Made by a program: the position numbers and the translations under genes. A stretch of DNA of 64,000 bases from CBDDFQ01 sp965227035 (GTDB lineage: Bacteria > Pseudomonadota > Gammaproteobacteria > Burkholderiales > Burkholderiaceae_C): contig OZ245724.1 of the NCBI GenBank assembly GCA_965227035.1, positions 2,728,001 through 2,792,000 on the forward strand, given 5' to 3'. Below, one piece after another: positions 30,787-40,735 of the stretch (position 1 is its first letter; every line of letters begins with the position of its first letter). The notes below the pieces were generated by a model. The model ran no database searches. It was not told the DNA's origin and saw nothing but the letters and a program-made list of their open reading frames with translations.

Positions 30787-33345
30787 TCAGCTCGCAGCGC
30801 GTCTGAGCGTGTCGACCACCGGCCGCGTGAGCACTTCGCGCAATCCCCACCATCCTGCTGCAAGTGCCAGCACGGCACCGGCAAGCGCGCCCACGATCGG
30901 CACGAACGGAGACGCGGTCCAGGTAAATTCGAAAGCGTATTTTGCGAGACCCCATCCGACTGCCATGGCAACGATTGAAGCCAGGAATCCGGCGAGCATG
31001 CCGACTCCGGCAAGTTCTGCACGCTGTACCTGCCTCAGCAAGCTGCCCTTGGCACCCACCGCTCGCATGATCGCGAATTCGCGTGCGCGCTCATCGCGTG
31101 TCGCGGTAACCGAAGCGAACAGCACGACAAGTCCCGCAGCCAGCGTGAATCCGAAAAGAAATTCGACAGCGCGGATCACTTTGTCCAGCACGCCTTGCAC
31201 CTGATTGATGGTCGCGCTCATGTCTACGTTGGTGACGTTCGGGAATTCGCGCACCAGTGCATTGTCGAAGCCGCGAGTCGCAGGGGCCCGAAAAGCACTC
31301 ATATAGGTCACCGTGACGTCGGGCACCGTCGTGACCGGGTACATCACGAAAAAGTTGGCGCGCATCGAGCCCCAGTCGACCTTGCGCAGCGAAGTAATTT
31401 TTGCTTCGCTCTGCGTGCCACCGATGTCGAATCGAAGGCTGTCCCCGAGCTTCAAACCGAGCGTTTCCGCGATGCCTTCTTCCACGCTCATCGCGTTCTT
31501 TTCTTCCGGAATCCATTTGCCTGCAACGATGTCGTTGTGCGTCGGCTTCTCGGCGCTGTTGGACAGATTGAATTCGCGATCGACCAGGCGCTTGGCGCGA
31601 TCGTCCTTGTAATCTTCTGGAGTGACCGACTTGCCATTCACCGCGATCAGTCGACCACGGATCATCGGGTACCAGTCGTACTTCGAGACGCCGCCATTGC
31701 GCAGCGCTTTCTGGAACTGATCGCTCTGATCGGGCATCACGTTGATCACGAACCTGTCGGGTGCATCGACAGGCGTGGCCTGACGCCAGCTGCTGATCAG
31801 GTCGGTACGTAGCAGCACTAAAAGAATGAGTGCGAGCAGTCCTACCGCAAGCGCGCTCACCTGCACCACCGCATACACAGGTCGAGCCGATATCTGGCGA
31901 GTCGCAAGCACCAGCCATCGAGGCGCAGTCGCTTCGTTCACGCTTCTACGCAGAAGCTTCACCGCAATCCAGCTCAGGCCGGCGAACAGCACCACTGCGC
32001 CAGCGAAACCGCCCACCGCGATCAGCCCCAGCGTGATGTCGCTGCTGGCCGCCAGAAGCAGCGCCGCGAATCCTAAAACGCCCACGCCGAGCACCACCAG
32101 CGATGCAGGCTTGAGTCCGCCCACATCGCGTCGGATGACGCGCAAGGGAGGCACCTGAGACAACTGCATCACAGGCGGAAGTCCGAACGCGAACAGAAGC
32201 GTCAAACCCATGCCGAAGCCGAAACCGACCGGCCACCAGGTGGCTGCAGGCAGTACCGTCTCGACAAGGCCGGCAAGCAGCAGCACGAACACGTAATGCA
32301 CCCCGAAACCGATTGCCACTCCGACGCCGCTCGCGAAAAGGCCGATGAGCGCGAACTCGAAAATATAGGCCGACGCGATCGTGCGCTGGCTTTGTCCGAG
32401 CACCCGCAACATTGCGCAGTCGTCGAGATGGCGCGCCGCGAAGCCACGCGCGGCCAATGCAACCGCGACTGCACTGAGCAAGGCAGACAGCAGTGCGACC
32501 AGATTGAGAAACTTCTGAGCGCGATCAAGCGTTTGCTTCATCTCCGGCCGACCGCTTTCAAGCGATTCGATCCGGACTCCGCGAATGCCGGGCTTTTTCA
32601 CTTCATCATCGCCCCACTTCACGAAGCTCCCGACGGCCTTCGCGTTGCCTGCAATCGCGAACCGGTAGTTCACCCGACTGGCAGGTTGCACGAGTTTCGT
32701 TGCGGCCACATCGGCCTGGTTGATCATCACGCGAGGAGAAAAACTGATGAATCCGCCGCCGCGATCCGGCTCCTGCACGATCACCCGATCGATGATGAAC
32801 GATGAGTCGCCGAGCAGCACCGGGTCGCCGATTTTTAGTGCGAGCGCGTCGAGCACTTGCGGATCGACCCAGGCGTGACCAGGCGGTGGAATCTCGCGTA
32901 CCGCATTGCCGACCTTGTCGTCGAACTGCAGCGAAGTCTTGATCGTGCCGCGCAAGGGGTAGCCCTGCGGCACTGCCTTGAGCGCGACCAGTTTGCTTGC
33001 GCCGCCCTGCGCATCGCTCGCGCGGCCCATGGTGGGAAACGACATCAACTGAATGCCCTGAAGCCCTTGGGACTTCGCTCGCTCGATGAACGCAGCGGGC
33101 GTCGGGTTGTCGCTAGCGACGATTGCATCACCGCCGAGCAGGAGGCCCGCATCGCGCTTCAATCCGCCCTGCAGCCGGTCGGCAAAGAATCCAACCGCCG
33201 TGAGCGCTGCGACTGCAAGCGCTACCGCAACTATCAATAGCCGAAGTTCGCCGGCGCGCAGATCTCGCAGAAGGGTTCGCCATCCGAGGCGGATGGCAGA
33301 GGAGACTGGCGAGCGGGAAGTAGAAGAAACCATGCTCGTGACCAT
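30787..33345 (-). CDS. FtsX-like ABC transporter permease (YbbP type)
   Basis: 852 residues. A first transmembrane helix (LRLLIVAVALAVAALTAVGF) precedes a large periplasmic domain, then FtsX-type repeats of four helices around residues 270-420 and 740-840, with a shorter pair between. This matches the YbbP/YbbA-TesA family, thought to handle lipoproteins or hydrophobic compounds at the inner membrane. The ATPase and thioesterase genes that often accompany it are not present here. Start codon is ATG at 33345 or 33333. Downstream it is followed by the truncated haemoglobin gene. Confidence 0.88.
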   Translation of the reverse strand: MVTSMVSSTSRSPVSSAIRLGWRTLLRDLRAGELRLLIVAVALAVAALTAVGFFADRLQGGLKRDAGLLLGGDAIVASDNPTPAAFIERAKSQGLQGIQLMSFPTMGRASDAQGGASKLVALKAVPQGYPLRGTIKTSLQFDDKVGNAVREIPPPGHAWVDPQVLDALALKIGDPVLLGDSSFIIDRVIVQEPDRGGGFISFSPRVMINQADVAATKLVQPASRVNYRFAIAGNAKAVGSFVKWGDDEVKKPGIRGVRIESLESGRPEMKQTLDRAQKFLNLVALLSALLSAVAVALAARGFAARHLDDCAMLRVLGQSQRTIASAYIFEFALIGLFASGVGVAIGFGVHYVFVLLLAGLVETVLPAATWWPVGFGFGMGLTLLFAFGLPPVMQLSQVPPLRVIRRDVGGLKPASLVVLGVGVLGFAALLLAASSDITLGLIAVGGFAGAVVLFAGLSWIAVKLLRRSVNEATAPRWLVLATRQISARPVYAVVQVSALAVGLLALILLVLLRTDLISSWRQATPVDAPDRFVINVMPDQSDQFQKALRNGGVSKYDWYPMIRGRLIAVNGKSVTPEDYKDDRAKRLVDREFNLSNSAEKPTHNDIVAGKWIPEEKNAMSVEEGIAETLGLKLGDSLRFDIGGTQSEAKITSLRKVDWGSMRANFFVMYPVTTVPDVTVTYMSAFRAPATRGFDNALVREFPNVTNVDMSATINQVQGVLDKVIRAVEFLFGFTLAAGLVVLFASVTATRDERAREFAIMRAVGAKGSLLRQVQRAELAGVGMLAGFLASIVAMAVGWGLAKYAFEFTWTASPFVPIVGALAGAVLALAAGWWGLREVLTRPVVDTLRRAAS

Positions 33346-33405
33346 ATCTGAAAGCGGAATTTCCCCAAAAGCCCTACGAGCTCGCGGAGCACCCCTTTTG
33401 CCGGG

Positions 33406-34494
33406 TCAGGTGTCCTTGCTGATGGAGATTGTCGGAAATTTGGACGAGAAGTCCTTCGCCTTGTTTGCGGTCTTCACTGCCACTTCTCTGGCGAGCGCTT
33501 TGTAAAGCCCCGCTACCTCGCTGTCCGGATCGGACACCACGGTCGGGCTGCCGCTATCGGCCTGCATGCGAATCTTGATGTCTAGCGGCAACGCGCCCAA
33601 GTAATCCATGCCGTATTCAGCCGCCAGCTTCTTGCCGCCGTCGGCGCCGAAGATGTGCTCCACATGACCGCAATTGCTGCATACGTGAACCGCCATGTTC
33701 TCGACGATGCCCAAGATAGGCACGCCCACCTTCTCGAACATCTTGATGCCCTTGCGTGCGTCGAGCAAAGCAATGTCCTGCGGAGTCGAGACGATGACAG
33801 CTCCAGTCATGGGCACGCGTTGCGAGAGGGTGAGCTGGATATCGCCGGTACCGGGCGGCATATCGACGATCAGGTAGTCGAGGTCTTTCCAGTTGGTCTG
33901 ACGCAAAAGCTGCTCGAGCGCTTGCGTCGCCATGGGTCCGCGCCAGATCATGGCCTGATCCTGATCGACCAGGAATCCGATGGACATGACCTGCACGCCG
34001 TGATTTTCGAGCGGCTCCATGGTCTTGCCGTCGAGACTGGGCGGCTTGCCGTTCACGCCCATCATCATGGGTTGGCTCGGGCCGTAAATGTCTGCATCGA
34101 GCAGCCCGACTACTGCACCTTCGGCAGCGAGCGCCAGCGCCAAATTGGCCGCAGTCGTGCTCTTGCCGACCCCACCCTTGCCCGACGCCACCGCCACGAT
34201 GTTCTTCACGTTGGGCAACAGCTGGATCCCGCGCTGCACCGCGTGAGCGACTACCTTGGTGCTGGTCGCGATCTTGACGTAGTCGACGCCTTCCAGGCTC
34301 CGGGCGGCGGCCATCAGCGCGTCCTCGATCGCGGGCCATTGGCTCTTGGCCGGGTAGGCCATTTCAAGATCGAAAGAGACGACATCGCCCTCGACCTTGG
34401 CATTTCGGATGGATTTCGAGGTGACGAAGTCGATACCGGTGTTCGGATCGACAACGGTTTTCAGGGCCTGAAGCAGTTGCTCGGCGGTCGGCAT
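33406..34494 (-). CDS. mrp: Mrp/ApbC iron-sulfur cluster carrier ATPase
   Basis: About 362 residues. An N-terminal MIP18-like domain (residues 1-80, VDPNTGIDFVTSKSIRNAKV) precedes the P-loop ATPase: deviant Walker A ASGKGGVGKSTTAANLALAL, switch DADIYGPSQPMMMG, IVDMPPGTGD and the cluster-binding pair in CSNCGH. Mrp holds and hands on 4Fe-4S clusters to apo-proteins. Start chosen at ATG 34494 (MPTAEQLL). It is divergent from metG, an arrangement common in this bacterial group. Confidence 0.95.
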   Translation of the reverse strand: MPTAEQLLQALKTVVDPNTGIDFVTSKSIRNAKVEGDVVSFDLEMAYPAKSQWPAIEDALMAAARSLEGVDYVKIATSTKVVAHAVQRGIQLLPNVKNIVAVASGKGGVGKSTTAANLALALAAEGAVVGLLDADIYGPSQPMMMGVNGKPPSLDGKTMEPLENHGVQVMSIGFLVDQDQAMIWRGPMATQALEQLLRQTNWKDLDYLIVDMPPGTGDIQLTLSQRVPMTGAVIVSTPQDIALLDARKGIKMFEKVGVPILGIVENMAVHVCSNCGHVEHIFGADGGKKLAAEYGMDYLGALPLDIKIRMQADSGSPTVVSDPDSEVAGLYKALAREVAVKTANKAKDFSSKFPTISISKDT

Positions 34495-34659
34495 GGTGCG
34501 GGGAATCTTTCTTGAAGCGGTGAAAACGCAGGCTTTCACGGAACTTTAGGGGCACAAAAGCGGTGCCGGTCGGGCAGTTTATCCACAACTCATAAAATCA
34601 TCGGTTCCGGCGAAGATTCGCCAGACGCTCACTCCGTGATTTCCCGAGACACCCTACCA

Positions 34660-36741
34660 ATGACCGCACAGCGCAAGATTTTCGTGACCACCGCCCTGCC
34701 GTACGCCAACGGCAAGTTCCATATCGGCCACATCATGGAATACATCCAGGCCGATATCTGGGTACGTCACCAGCGCATGCACGGTCACATGGTGCATTTC
34801 GTGGGCGCGGATGATGCGCACGGCGCGCCGATCATGATCGCCGCCGAAAAGGCCGGCATCACGCCGCAGGCGTTCGTGGAATCGATCGCTTCCGGTCGCA
34901 AGCAGTATCTGGACGGATTCCACATTCGATTCGACAATTGGCACTCGACCGACAGCGTCGAGAACACCGAGCTGGCGCAAGGCATCTACAAGCGCCTTCG
35001 CACCAACGGCATGATCGCGACGCGCACCATCGAGCAGTTCTACGACCCGGTGAAGGGCATGTTCCTGCCCGACCGCTACATCAAGGGCGAATGCCCGACC
35101 TGTCACTCGAAAGACCAGTACGGCGACTCGTGCGAAGTCTGCGGCTCGGTGTATTCACCGACCGACCTGATCAATCCCTACTCCACGCTCACCGGCGCCA
35201 CGCCCGAGCTGCGTTCGTCGGAGCATTTCTTCTTCAAGCTGTCCGACCCGAAAGTGGTCGAGTTCCTTAAAGACTGGACGCAAGACACGGGCAACGACGG
35301 CAGCCGCCCTGCTCGCTTGCAGCAGGAAATGGTCAAGAAGGCCAGCGAATGGTTCGAAGCCGGCATGAACGACTGGGACATCTCGCGTGATGCGCCCTAC
35401 TTCGGCATCGAGATTCCGGACGTTCCCGGGAAATACTTCTACGTCTGGCTCGACGCCCCGATCGGCTACCTCGCCAGCCTGAAGAATCACTTCGACAAAG
35501 GCCAGGCCAAAACCCATTGGCACGACGCGTCGCGTACCTCGCAATCGTTCGAAGAATTCATCGAAGACCCATCTGTCGAGCAGATTCATTTCATCGGCAA
35601 GGACATCGTCTATTTCCACACCTTGTTCTGGCCGGCGGTGCTTCACTTCAGCGGTCGCAAGACGCCATCGCAGGTGAATGTGCACGGGTTCATCACCGTT
35701 AGCGGCGAGAAGATGAGCAAGAGCCGGGGCACCGGCATCGATCCGCTCAAGTACCTGAGCCTGGGGATGAACCCGGAATGGCTGCGTTATTACATTGCCG
35801 CCAAGCTGAACAGCCGCGTCGAAGACGTCGACTTCAACCCCGACGATTTCGTGGCGCGTGTGAACGCCGACCTGATCGGCAAGTACGTGAACATCGCGAG
35901 CCGCGCGGTCAAGTTCATTCCCGGCGGCAAGCTCGTGGCGTCGAATTTCGATGCGCATGAAGAAGTCAAGCCCAAGGAGCTGGTGCAACTGGTCATGTCG
36001 CTCTACGAATCGCGCGATTACGGTAAGGCGCTGCGCGAAATCATGGCGTTCGCCGACGAAGTGAATCTGCGATTCGACTCGGCTGCGCCCTGGAAGCTGG
36101 TGAAAGAAGGCAAGGCGGAAGAAGCGGCCCGCGTCTGTTCGGAATGCATAGAAATGTTCAAGGTGATGACCGCCTGCCTGAAGCCGGTTTTGCCTGAACT
36201 GGCCGCGCAAGCCGAAGCGTTCCTTGCCTGCGCACCGCTCGACTGGAAAAACGCCGACACCCCCCTTGGCGAAGGCCATGTGGTGGGCGCGTACAAGCAT
36301 TTGATGCAACGTGTCGACGAGAAGCAGCTCGACGCCCTGTTCGAGCCCCCTCCGGCGCCGGAACCCGAAAAACTGATTCCCGGCGGCGAAGAACTCGCAC
36401 CCACGATCGGCATCGACGACTTCGCGAAAATCGATTTGCGGATCGCGCTGATCGTCAATTGCGAGCCGGTAGAAGGATCGACCAAGCTGCTGCGACTGAC
36501 GCTGGACGTGGGCGAAGGCAAGAATCGCAATGTGTTCAGCGGAATCGCATCGGCTTACAAGCCGGAAGAGCTGGTCGGCAAGCTGACTGTCATGGTGGCC
36601 AATCTGGCACCTCGCAAGATGAAATTCGGCATCAGCGAAGGCATGGTGCTGGCTGCGAGCCACGCCGACGAAAAGTCGAATCCGGGAATCCACGTGCTGA
36701 ACCCGTGGCCAGGCGCGACGCCGGGCATGCGGGTGCGCTGA
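34660..36741 (+). CDS. metG: Methionyl-tRNA synthetase
   Basis: About 693 residues, full length. Class I motifs: HIGH-type FHIGHIMEYIQ near residue 22, zinc-binding CPTCHSKDQYGDSCEVCG, and KMSKSRGTGI near 353. The C-terminal EMAP/Trbp111-like dimerisation domain (FAKIDLRIALIVNCEPVEGS to the end) is present. It charges methionine onto initiator and elongator tRNAs. I start at ATG 34660 (MTAQRKIFVTTALPYANG); an upstream ATG at 34636 adds 8 residues. It is the first of a plus-strand run with DUF3460, scpA and panBC. Confidence 0.98.
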   Translation: MTAQRKIFVTTALPYANGKFHIGHIMEYIQADIWVRHQRMHGHMVHFVGADDAHGAPIMIAAEKAGITPQAFVESIASGRKQYLDGFHIRFDNWHSTDSVENTELAQGIYKRLRTNGMIATRTIEQFYDPVKGMFLPDRYIKGECPTCHSKDQYGDSCEVCGSVYSPTDLINPYSTLTGATPELRSSEHFFFKLSDPKVVEFLKDWTQDTGNDGSRPARLQQEMVKKASEWFEAGMNDWDISRDAPYFGIEIPDVPGKYFYVWLDAPIGYLASLKNHFDKGQAKTHWHDASRTSQSFEEFIEDPSVEQIHFIGKDIVYFHTLFWPAVLHFSGRKTPSQVNVHGFITVSGEKMSKSRGTGIDPLKYLSLGMNPEWLRYYIAAKLNSRVEDVDFNPDDFVARVNADLIGKYVNIASRAVKFIPGGKLVASNFDAHEEVKPKELVQLVMSLYESRDYGKALREIMAFADEVNLRFDSAAPWKLVKEGKAEEAARVCSECIEMFKVMTACLKPVLPELAAQAEAFLACAPLDWKNADTPLGEGHVVGAYKHLMQRVDEKQLDALFEPPPAPEPEKLIPGGEELAPTIGIDDFAKIDLRIALIVNCEPVEGSTKLLRLTLDVGEGKNRNVFSGIASAYKPEELVGKLTVMVANLAPRKMKFGISEGMVLAASHADEKSNPGIHVLNPWPGATPGMRVR

Positions 36742-36807
36742 AATTCGCGTTTACACCATGAAATTTGCGCAATTTCGCTAACTGTAGAATCCGCTCAGGA
36801 GTTACCC

Positions 36808-37014
36808 ATGTCCATATTTCGCCGCCCGGATTACAAGTCAGAAGTGACCCAGTTCATCGACCACATGAAGGCCGAGAAACCCGATCTCGAGAGCCAGCAA
36901 CGTGCTGGCCGCGCGCTGTTGTGGGACAAGAACATCGACCGCGAAGCCTGGCGCGAATACCGCAAAGCGCAGGTCGCGCAGAAACCTTACGTCTACCAGA
37001 CGGACAGCCACTGA
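36808..37014 (+). CDS. DUF3460 family small protein
   Basis: 68 residues. The opening MSIFRRPDYKSEVTQFIDHM and the close WREYRKAQVAQKPYVYQTDS mark the DUF3460 family, found almost only in betaproteobacteria. No function is known. It lies between metG and scpA, its usual place in this group, supporting the taxonomic call. AGGAG lies 8 bases before the ATG at 36808. Confidence 0.88.
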   Translation: MSIFRRPDYKSEVTQFIDHMKAEKPDLESQQRAGRALLWDKNIDREAWREYRKAQVAQKPYVYQTDSH

Positions 37015-37043
37015 AGTACGCGCCGGACCTTCGGCCGCGCAGC

Positions 37044-37937
37044 ATGTCTTCCGTCAAATATCCCGCTAGCCCCAATTCGGGTGCCCAGGCCGAACTAGGC
37101 ACATCCGTGATGCCTGAGGTGGTCGATCACGTCGCTGTCGCGCGTCTCTACGGCGAACCTCTGTTCGCGATGCCCACCGACCTGTACATTCCGCCGGATG
37201 CGCTGGAGGTGTTCCTCGAAGCCTTCGAAGGCCCGCTGGACTTGCTGCTCTACCTGATCCGCAAGCAGAACTTCAACATCCTCGACATCCCGATGGCTGG
37301 CCTCACCCGCCAATACCTGGTCTACGTCGACGAAATCCGAACGCGTAATCTGGAACTCGCTGCCGAATATCTGTTGATGGCGGCCATGCTGATCGAGATC
37401 AAATCGCGAATGCTGCTGCCGCCGCGCAAAACTGCGGAAGGCAAAGAGCCGGAAGATCCGCGCGCAGAACTGGTTCGCCGATTGCTCGAATACGAGCAGA
37501 TCAAGCTGGCTGCGGCCCGCCTGAACGAAGCGCCGGTGTTCGGACGAGACTTCCTGAAAGCTCAGGTCTACATCGAGCAAAGCCTGCAACCTCGATTCCC
37601 GGATGTTTATCTGGTCGATCTGCAGGAAGCATGGGCCGACATTCTCAAGCGCGCCAAGCTGGTTCAGCATCACAAGATTTCGCGTGAAGAGCTGAGCGTA
37701 CGCGAGCACATGAGCATGGTGCTGAAGAAGCTGCAGGGCAAAAAGTTCGTCGAATTCGAAGCGCTGTTCGATCCCTCGAAGGGCGCGACCGTGCTCGTGG
37801 TTACCTTCATCGCTCTGCTCGAACTGGCCAAGGAAACACTCATCGAAATCACGCAGGCGGAAGCTTTCGCTCCGATCTACGTGCGTCTGGCTTTCACGAG
37901 CGCACAGACCACGCCCATTCCCGAACAAGCCACCTGA
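37044..37937 (+). CDS. scpA: Segregation and condensation protein A
   Basis: About 297 residues of the kleisin ScpA: LEVFLEAFEGPLDLLLYLIR and KQNFNILDIPMAGLTRQYL at the N-terminal SMC-binding helices, EYLLMAAMLIEIKSRMLLP, and the C-terminal winged helix toward VVTFIALLELAKETLIEITQ. ScpA bridges the SMC heads in chromosome condensation, normally with ScpB, whose gene is not adjacent here. The frame is open from 36765, but ATG 37044 is preferred because the earlier part overlaps the DUF3460 gene. Confidence 0.95.
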   Translation: MSSVKYPASPNSGAQAELGTSVMPEVVDHVAVARLYGEPLFAMPTDLYIPPDALEVFLEAFEGPLDLLLYLIRKQNFNILDIPMAGLTRQYLVYVDEIRTRNLELAAEYLLMAAMLIEIKSRMLLPPRKTAEGKEPEDPRAELVRRLLEYEQIKLAAARLNEAPVFGRDFLKAQVYIEQSLQPRFPDVYLVDLQEAWADILKRAKLVQHHKISREELSVREHMSMVLKKLQGKKFVEFEALFDPSKGATVLVVTFIALLELAKETLIEITQAEAFAPIYVRLAFTSAQTTPIPEQAT

Positions 37938-37981
37938 GCTGCAGCAAATTTCGCTCATCGGCGCAACCGGATTCAATCGAT

Positions 37982-38836
37982 ATGACGCAAGAGACAAAAC
38001 CTGCCACCAGTGCAACTTCCAGTGCCACCGCCAGCAATGTTCGCAAGCCGATGACCCTGCATCGTCTGCGAGAGATGCACGCACAAGGCGAGAAAATAAC
38101 CATGCTCACCGCCTACGACGCCACCTTCGCAGGTGTGCTCGACGATGCGGGCGTCGATTGCCTGCTCATCGGCGATTCGCTCGGCATGGTGATGCAAGGC
38201 CTCAACAGCACGCTCCCTGTCACGCTCGATCAAATGGTCTATCACACCGAGCTGGTGGTTCGCGGCAACAAAAATTCATGGGTGATCGGCGATTTGCCAT
38301 TCGGCAGCTATCAGGAATCGACCTCGCAGGCGATGCGAAGCGCGACTGCGCTGATGCAGGCGGGCGCGCACATGGTGAAGCTCGAAGGTGGCGGCTGGAC
38401 AACCGAAATAGTCGATTTTCTGGTGCAGCGCGGCGTGCCGGTCTGCGCTCATCTGGGCCTCACTCCGCAAAGCGTTCATGCACTGGGTGGCTATCGGATT
38501 CAAGGCAAGAGCGAATCGCAGATCGACACGCTTGTGCGAGACGCGAAAGCATTGGCCGATGCCGGCGCCGCAATGATGGTGCTGGAGTTGATGCCGGCAG
38601 AAACCGCAAAACAGGTGACCGACGCGATCGGTATTCCCACGATCGGTATCGGAGCTGGCGTCGATTGCTCGGGGCAGGTTCTCGTGTTGCACGACATGCT
38701 CGGCATCACCCGCGGCCGCGTTGCGCGATTCGTTCGCAACTTTATGAACGGCAGCAGCGGCATCGACCAGGCGATTCGCACTTACGTTGACGACGTGAAA
38801 GCCAAGCGCTATCCGTCTGCAGAACACTCTTACTGA
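37982..38836 (+). CDS. panB: 3-methyl-2-oxobutanoate hydroxymethyltransferase
   Basis: 284 residues. TIM-barrel PanB with MLTAYDATFAGVLDDAGVDC, LIGDSLGMVMQG, HMVKLEGGGW and PVCAHLGLTPQSVHALGGY. It makes ketopantoate from 2-oxoisovalerate with methylene-tetrahydrofolate, the first committed step to pantothenate and coenzyme A. The ATG at 37982 lies 44 bases after scpA, and panC follows 4 bases after the stop. Confidence 0.97.
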   Translation: MTQETKPATSATSSATASNVRKPMTLHRLREMHAQGEKITMLTAYDATFAGVLDDAGVDCLLIGDSLGMVMQGLNSTLPVTLDQMVYHTELVVRGNKNSWVIGDLPFGSYQESTSQAMRSATALMQAGAHMVKLEGGGWTTEIVDFLVQRGVPVCAHLGLTPQSVHALGGYRIQGKSESQIDTLVRDAKALADAGAAMMVLELMPAETAKQVTDAIGIPTIGIGAGVDCSGQVLVLHDMLGITRGRVARFVRNFMNGSSGIDQAIRTYVDDVKAKRYPSAEHSY

Positions 38837-38840
38837 ATTC

Positions 38841-39680
38841 ATGAAGATCATTCACAGCATCGCGGAACTTCGCGAGTGTCTGGCGGCGTACGAGCGCCCC
38901 GCTTTCGTGCCCACCATGGGCAATCTGCACGAGGGACACCTGGCGCTGGTGCACGAAGCGAAGCCGCGCGGAGACGTGACCGTGGTCAGCATTTTCGTGA
39001 ACCGCCTTCAGTTCCTGCCTCACGAAGATTTCGACAGCTACCCTCGCACCTGGGAATCGGATGTCGCGAGGCTGGAGACGGCGGGTTGCGATGTGCTGTT
39101 CGCACCTGACGAAGCGGAGCTATACCCCGAGGCGCAAACATTCAAGGTACATCCGACGCCCGACTTGGCGAACGTGCTCGAGGGCCATTTCAGACCCGGC
39201 TTCTTCATCGGCGTCTGCACCGTGGTCAGCAAGCTTTTCAACTGCGTGTTCGGTCAGGCCTCGGGCGGCGGTGTCGCGGTGTTCGGCAAGAAGGACTATC
39301 AGCAGCTGATGGTCATCAAGGCCATGGTTAGACAGATGGCCATGAACATTGAAATCGTCGGCCTCGATACCAAGCGCGCTGACGATGGACTCGCGCTTTC
39401 ATCGCGCAATGGCTATCTGTCGGAAACCGAGCGCACGAATGCGGTGTTTCTATCCCGCACTCTGAAAGACGTGGCAGATAAAGTGCGCAGCGGTGATCTG
39501 GAATTTGCGGCACTCGAAGATCGCGCGACGAAACTTCTGATCGACAACGGATGGGAGCCCGATTACGTAGCGATCCGTCGTCGAGACAGCCTGCAAGCTG
39601 CCGTCGACGGAGCGCCGCTCGTGGTGCTTGCTGCAGCCAAGGTCGGCAAGACCCGATTGATCGACAACCTCGAGATCTGA
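38841..39680 (+). CDS. panC: Pantothenate synthetase
   Basis: 279 residues. The PTMGNLHEGHLALV and FGKKDYQQLMVIKAMV motifs and the DDGLALSSRNGYLS loop of the ATP-grasp-like nucleotidyltransferase are all visible. It joins pantoate and beta-alanine with ATP. It is coupled to panB 4 bases upstream. Its end is convergent with gpsA, 14 bases away. No aspartate decarboxylase gene (panD) is in the window. Confidence 0.97.
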   Translation: MKIIHSIAELRECLAAYERPAFVPTMGNLHEGHLALVHEAKPRGDVTVVSIFVNRLQFLPHEDFDSYPRTWESDVARLETAGCDVLFAPDEAELYPEAQTFKVHPTPDLANVLEGHFRPGFFIGVCTVVSKLFNCVFGQASGGGVAVFGKKDYQQLMVIKAMVRQMAMNIEIVGLDTKRADDGLALSSRNGYLSETERTNAVFLSRTLKDVADKVRSGDLEFAALEDRATKLLIDNGWEPDYVAIRRRDSLQAAVDGAPLVVLAAAKVGKTRLIDNLEI

Positions 39681-39694
39681 TCCCTAGGTTCGCG

Positions 39695-40702
39695 TCAGGC
39701 GTACCCGCGTTCCGCTGCTGGATCGCGACCCATCAATGCAGCCACTGCGTCGGGCGCTTTCAACTTGCCATCCAGCAAGGCCACCACCAGCTCGGTAATG
39801 GGCATTTCCACCTTCGCTGCACGCGCGCGCTGCAACACGGTTCGCGCCGAATAGACGCCTTCGGCCACATGCCCCAGCGAATCGACAGATTGCTCCAGCG
39901 ACATCCCTTGCGCAAGCAGCAGGCCGATCTTGCGATTTCGGCTCAGATCGCCGGTAGCCGTTAGAACCAGATCGCCCAATCCGGACAGCCCCATGAAGGT
40001 ATCGGTGCGAGCGCCGAGTGCGACGCCGAGACGAGTCATTTCGGCGAGTCCACGTGTGATCAACGCGGCGCGCGAGTTGAGCCCGAGCGACAGGCCGTCG
40101 CACAGACCGGTCGCAATTGCCAGTACGTTTTTGACCGCCCCACCCACTTCGACACCCACGATGTCGTCGTTCTCGTAAACGCGAAGAGTCGGTCCGTGAA
40201 AAGCGTTCACCATGAGCTTGCGCATGTCGGCTGAGGAACTCGCCGCAACCAGCGCGGTAGGCTGACCACGCGCAACTTCCTGCGCAAAACTGGGGCCGCT
40301 CAAAACGCCGTGGCTGCGGGATTTGTCAGTGACCACCTGCTGCCAGACTTCGTGACCCAACAGCCCGGAGTTGTCGCCACTGGCCGCTTCGAATCCCTTA
40401 CATAGCCACGCGACCGGAACACTCGAATTTTCGAACTGCTGCAGCACGCCACGCAACGCCGACATCGGCGTTGCCACGACCACCAAATCGGCGCCAACCG
40501 CCGCCGACGCAGCATCGCTGTTGGCAACTGCGAGGTTTTTGGGAAGAGAAATATTGGGGAGGTAGCGCGAGTTGACTCGGGCTTCGTCGACAGCCTTGGC
40601 CTGCGACGCGTCGCGAGCCCACAAAGTGACCTCGTGACGCGGGGCAGAGCCGATGGCGAGTGCCGTACCCCAGGCCCCGGCGCCCAGAATCGATATTTTC
40701 AT
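39695..40702 (-). CDS. gpsA: Glycerol-3-phosphate dehydrogenase (NAD(P)+)
   Basis: 335 residues. N-terminal Rossmann ILGAGAWGTALAIG and the family segments GLLGHEVWQQV, LSGPSFAQEVARGQPTALV, and GGAVKNVLAIATGLCDGLSL with RAALITRGLAEM carrying the catalytic lysine region. It supplies glycerol 3-phosphate for phospholipid synthesis. It is downstream of secB (33-base gap) in the minus-strand run rhodanese, grxC, secB, gpsA, the enterobacterial-like order also seen in betaproteobacteria. Confidence 0.97.
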   Translation of the reverse strand: MKISILGAGAWGTALAIGSAPRHEVTLWARDASQAKAVDEARVNSRYLPNISLPKNLAVANSDAASAAVGADLVVVATPMSALRGVLQQFENSSVPVAWLCKGFEAASGDNSGLLGHEVWQQVVTDKSRSHGVLSGPSFAQEVARGQPTALVAASSSADMRKLMVNAFHGPTLRVYENDDIVGVEVGGAVKNVLAIATGLCDGLSLGLNSRAALITRGLAEMTRLGVALGARTDTFMGLSGLGDLVLTATGDLSRNRKIGLLLAQGMSLEQSVDSLGHVAEGVYSARTVLQRARAAKVEMPITELVVALLDGKLKAPDAVAALMGRDPAAERGYA

Positions 40703-40735
40703 GATGCGCCCGGAGACATGGCCCGACGCAAACGA

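Noticed and set aside
35155..36693. 512-residue minus-strand open frame inside metG
   Set aside because: Complete antisense shadow of a housekeeping gene; His- and Arg-rich translation without motifs.
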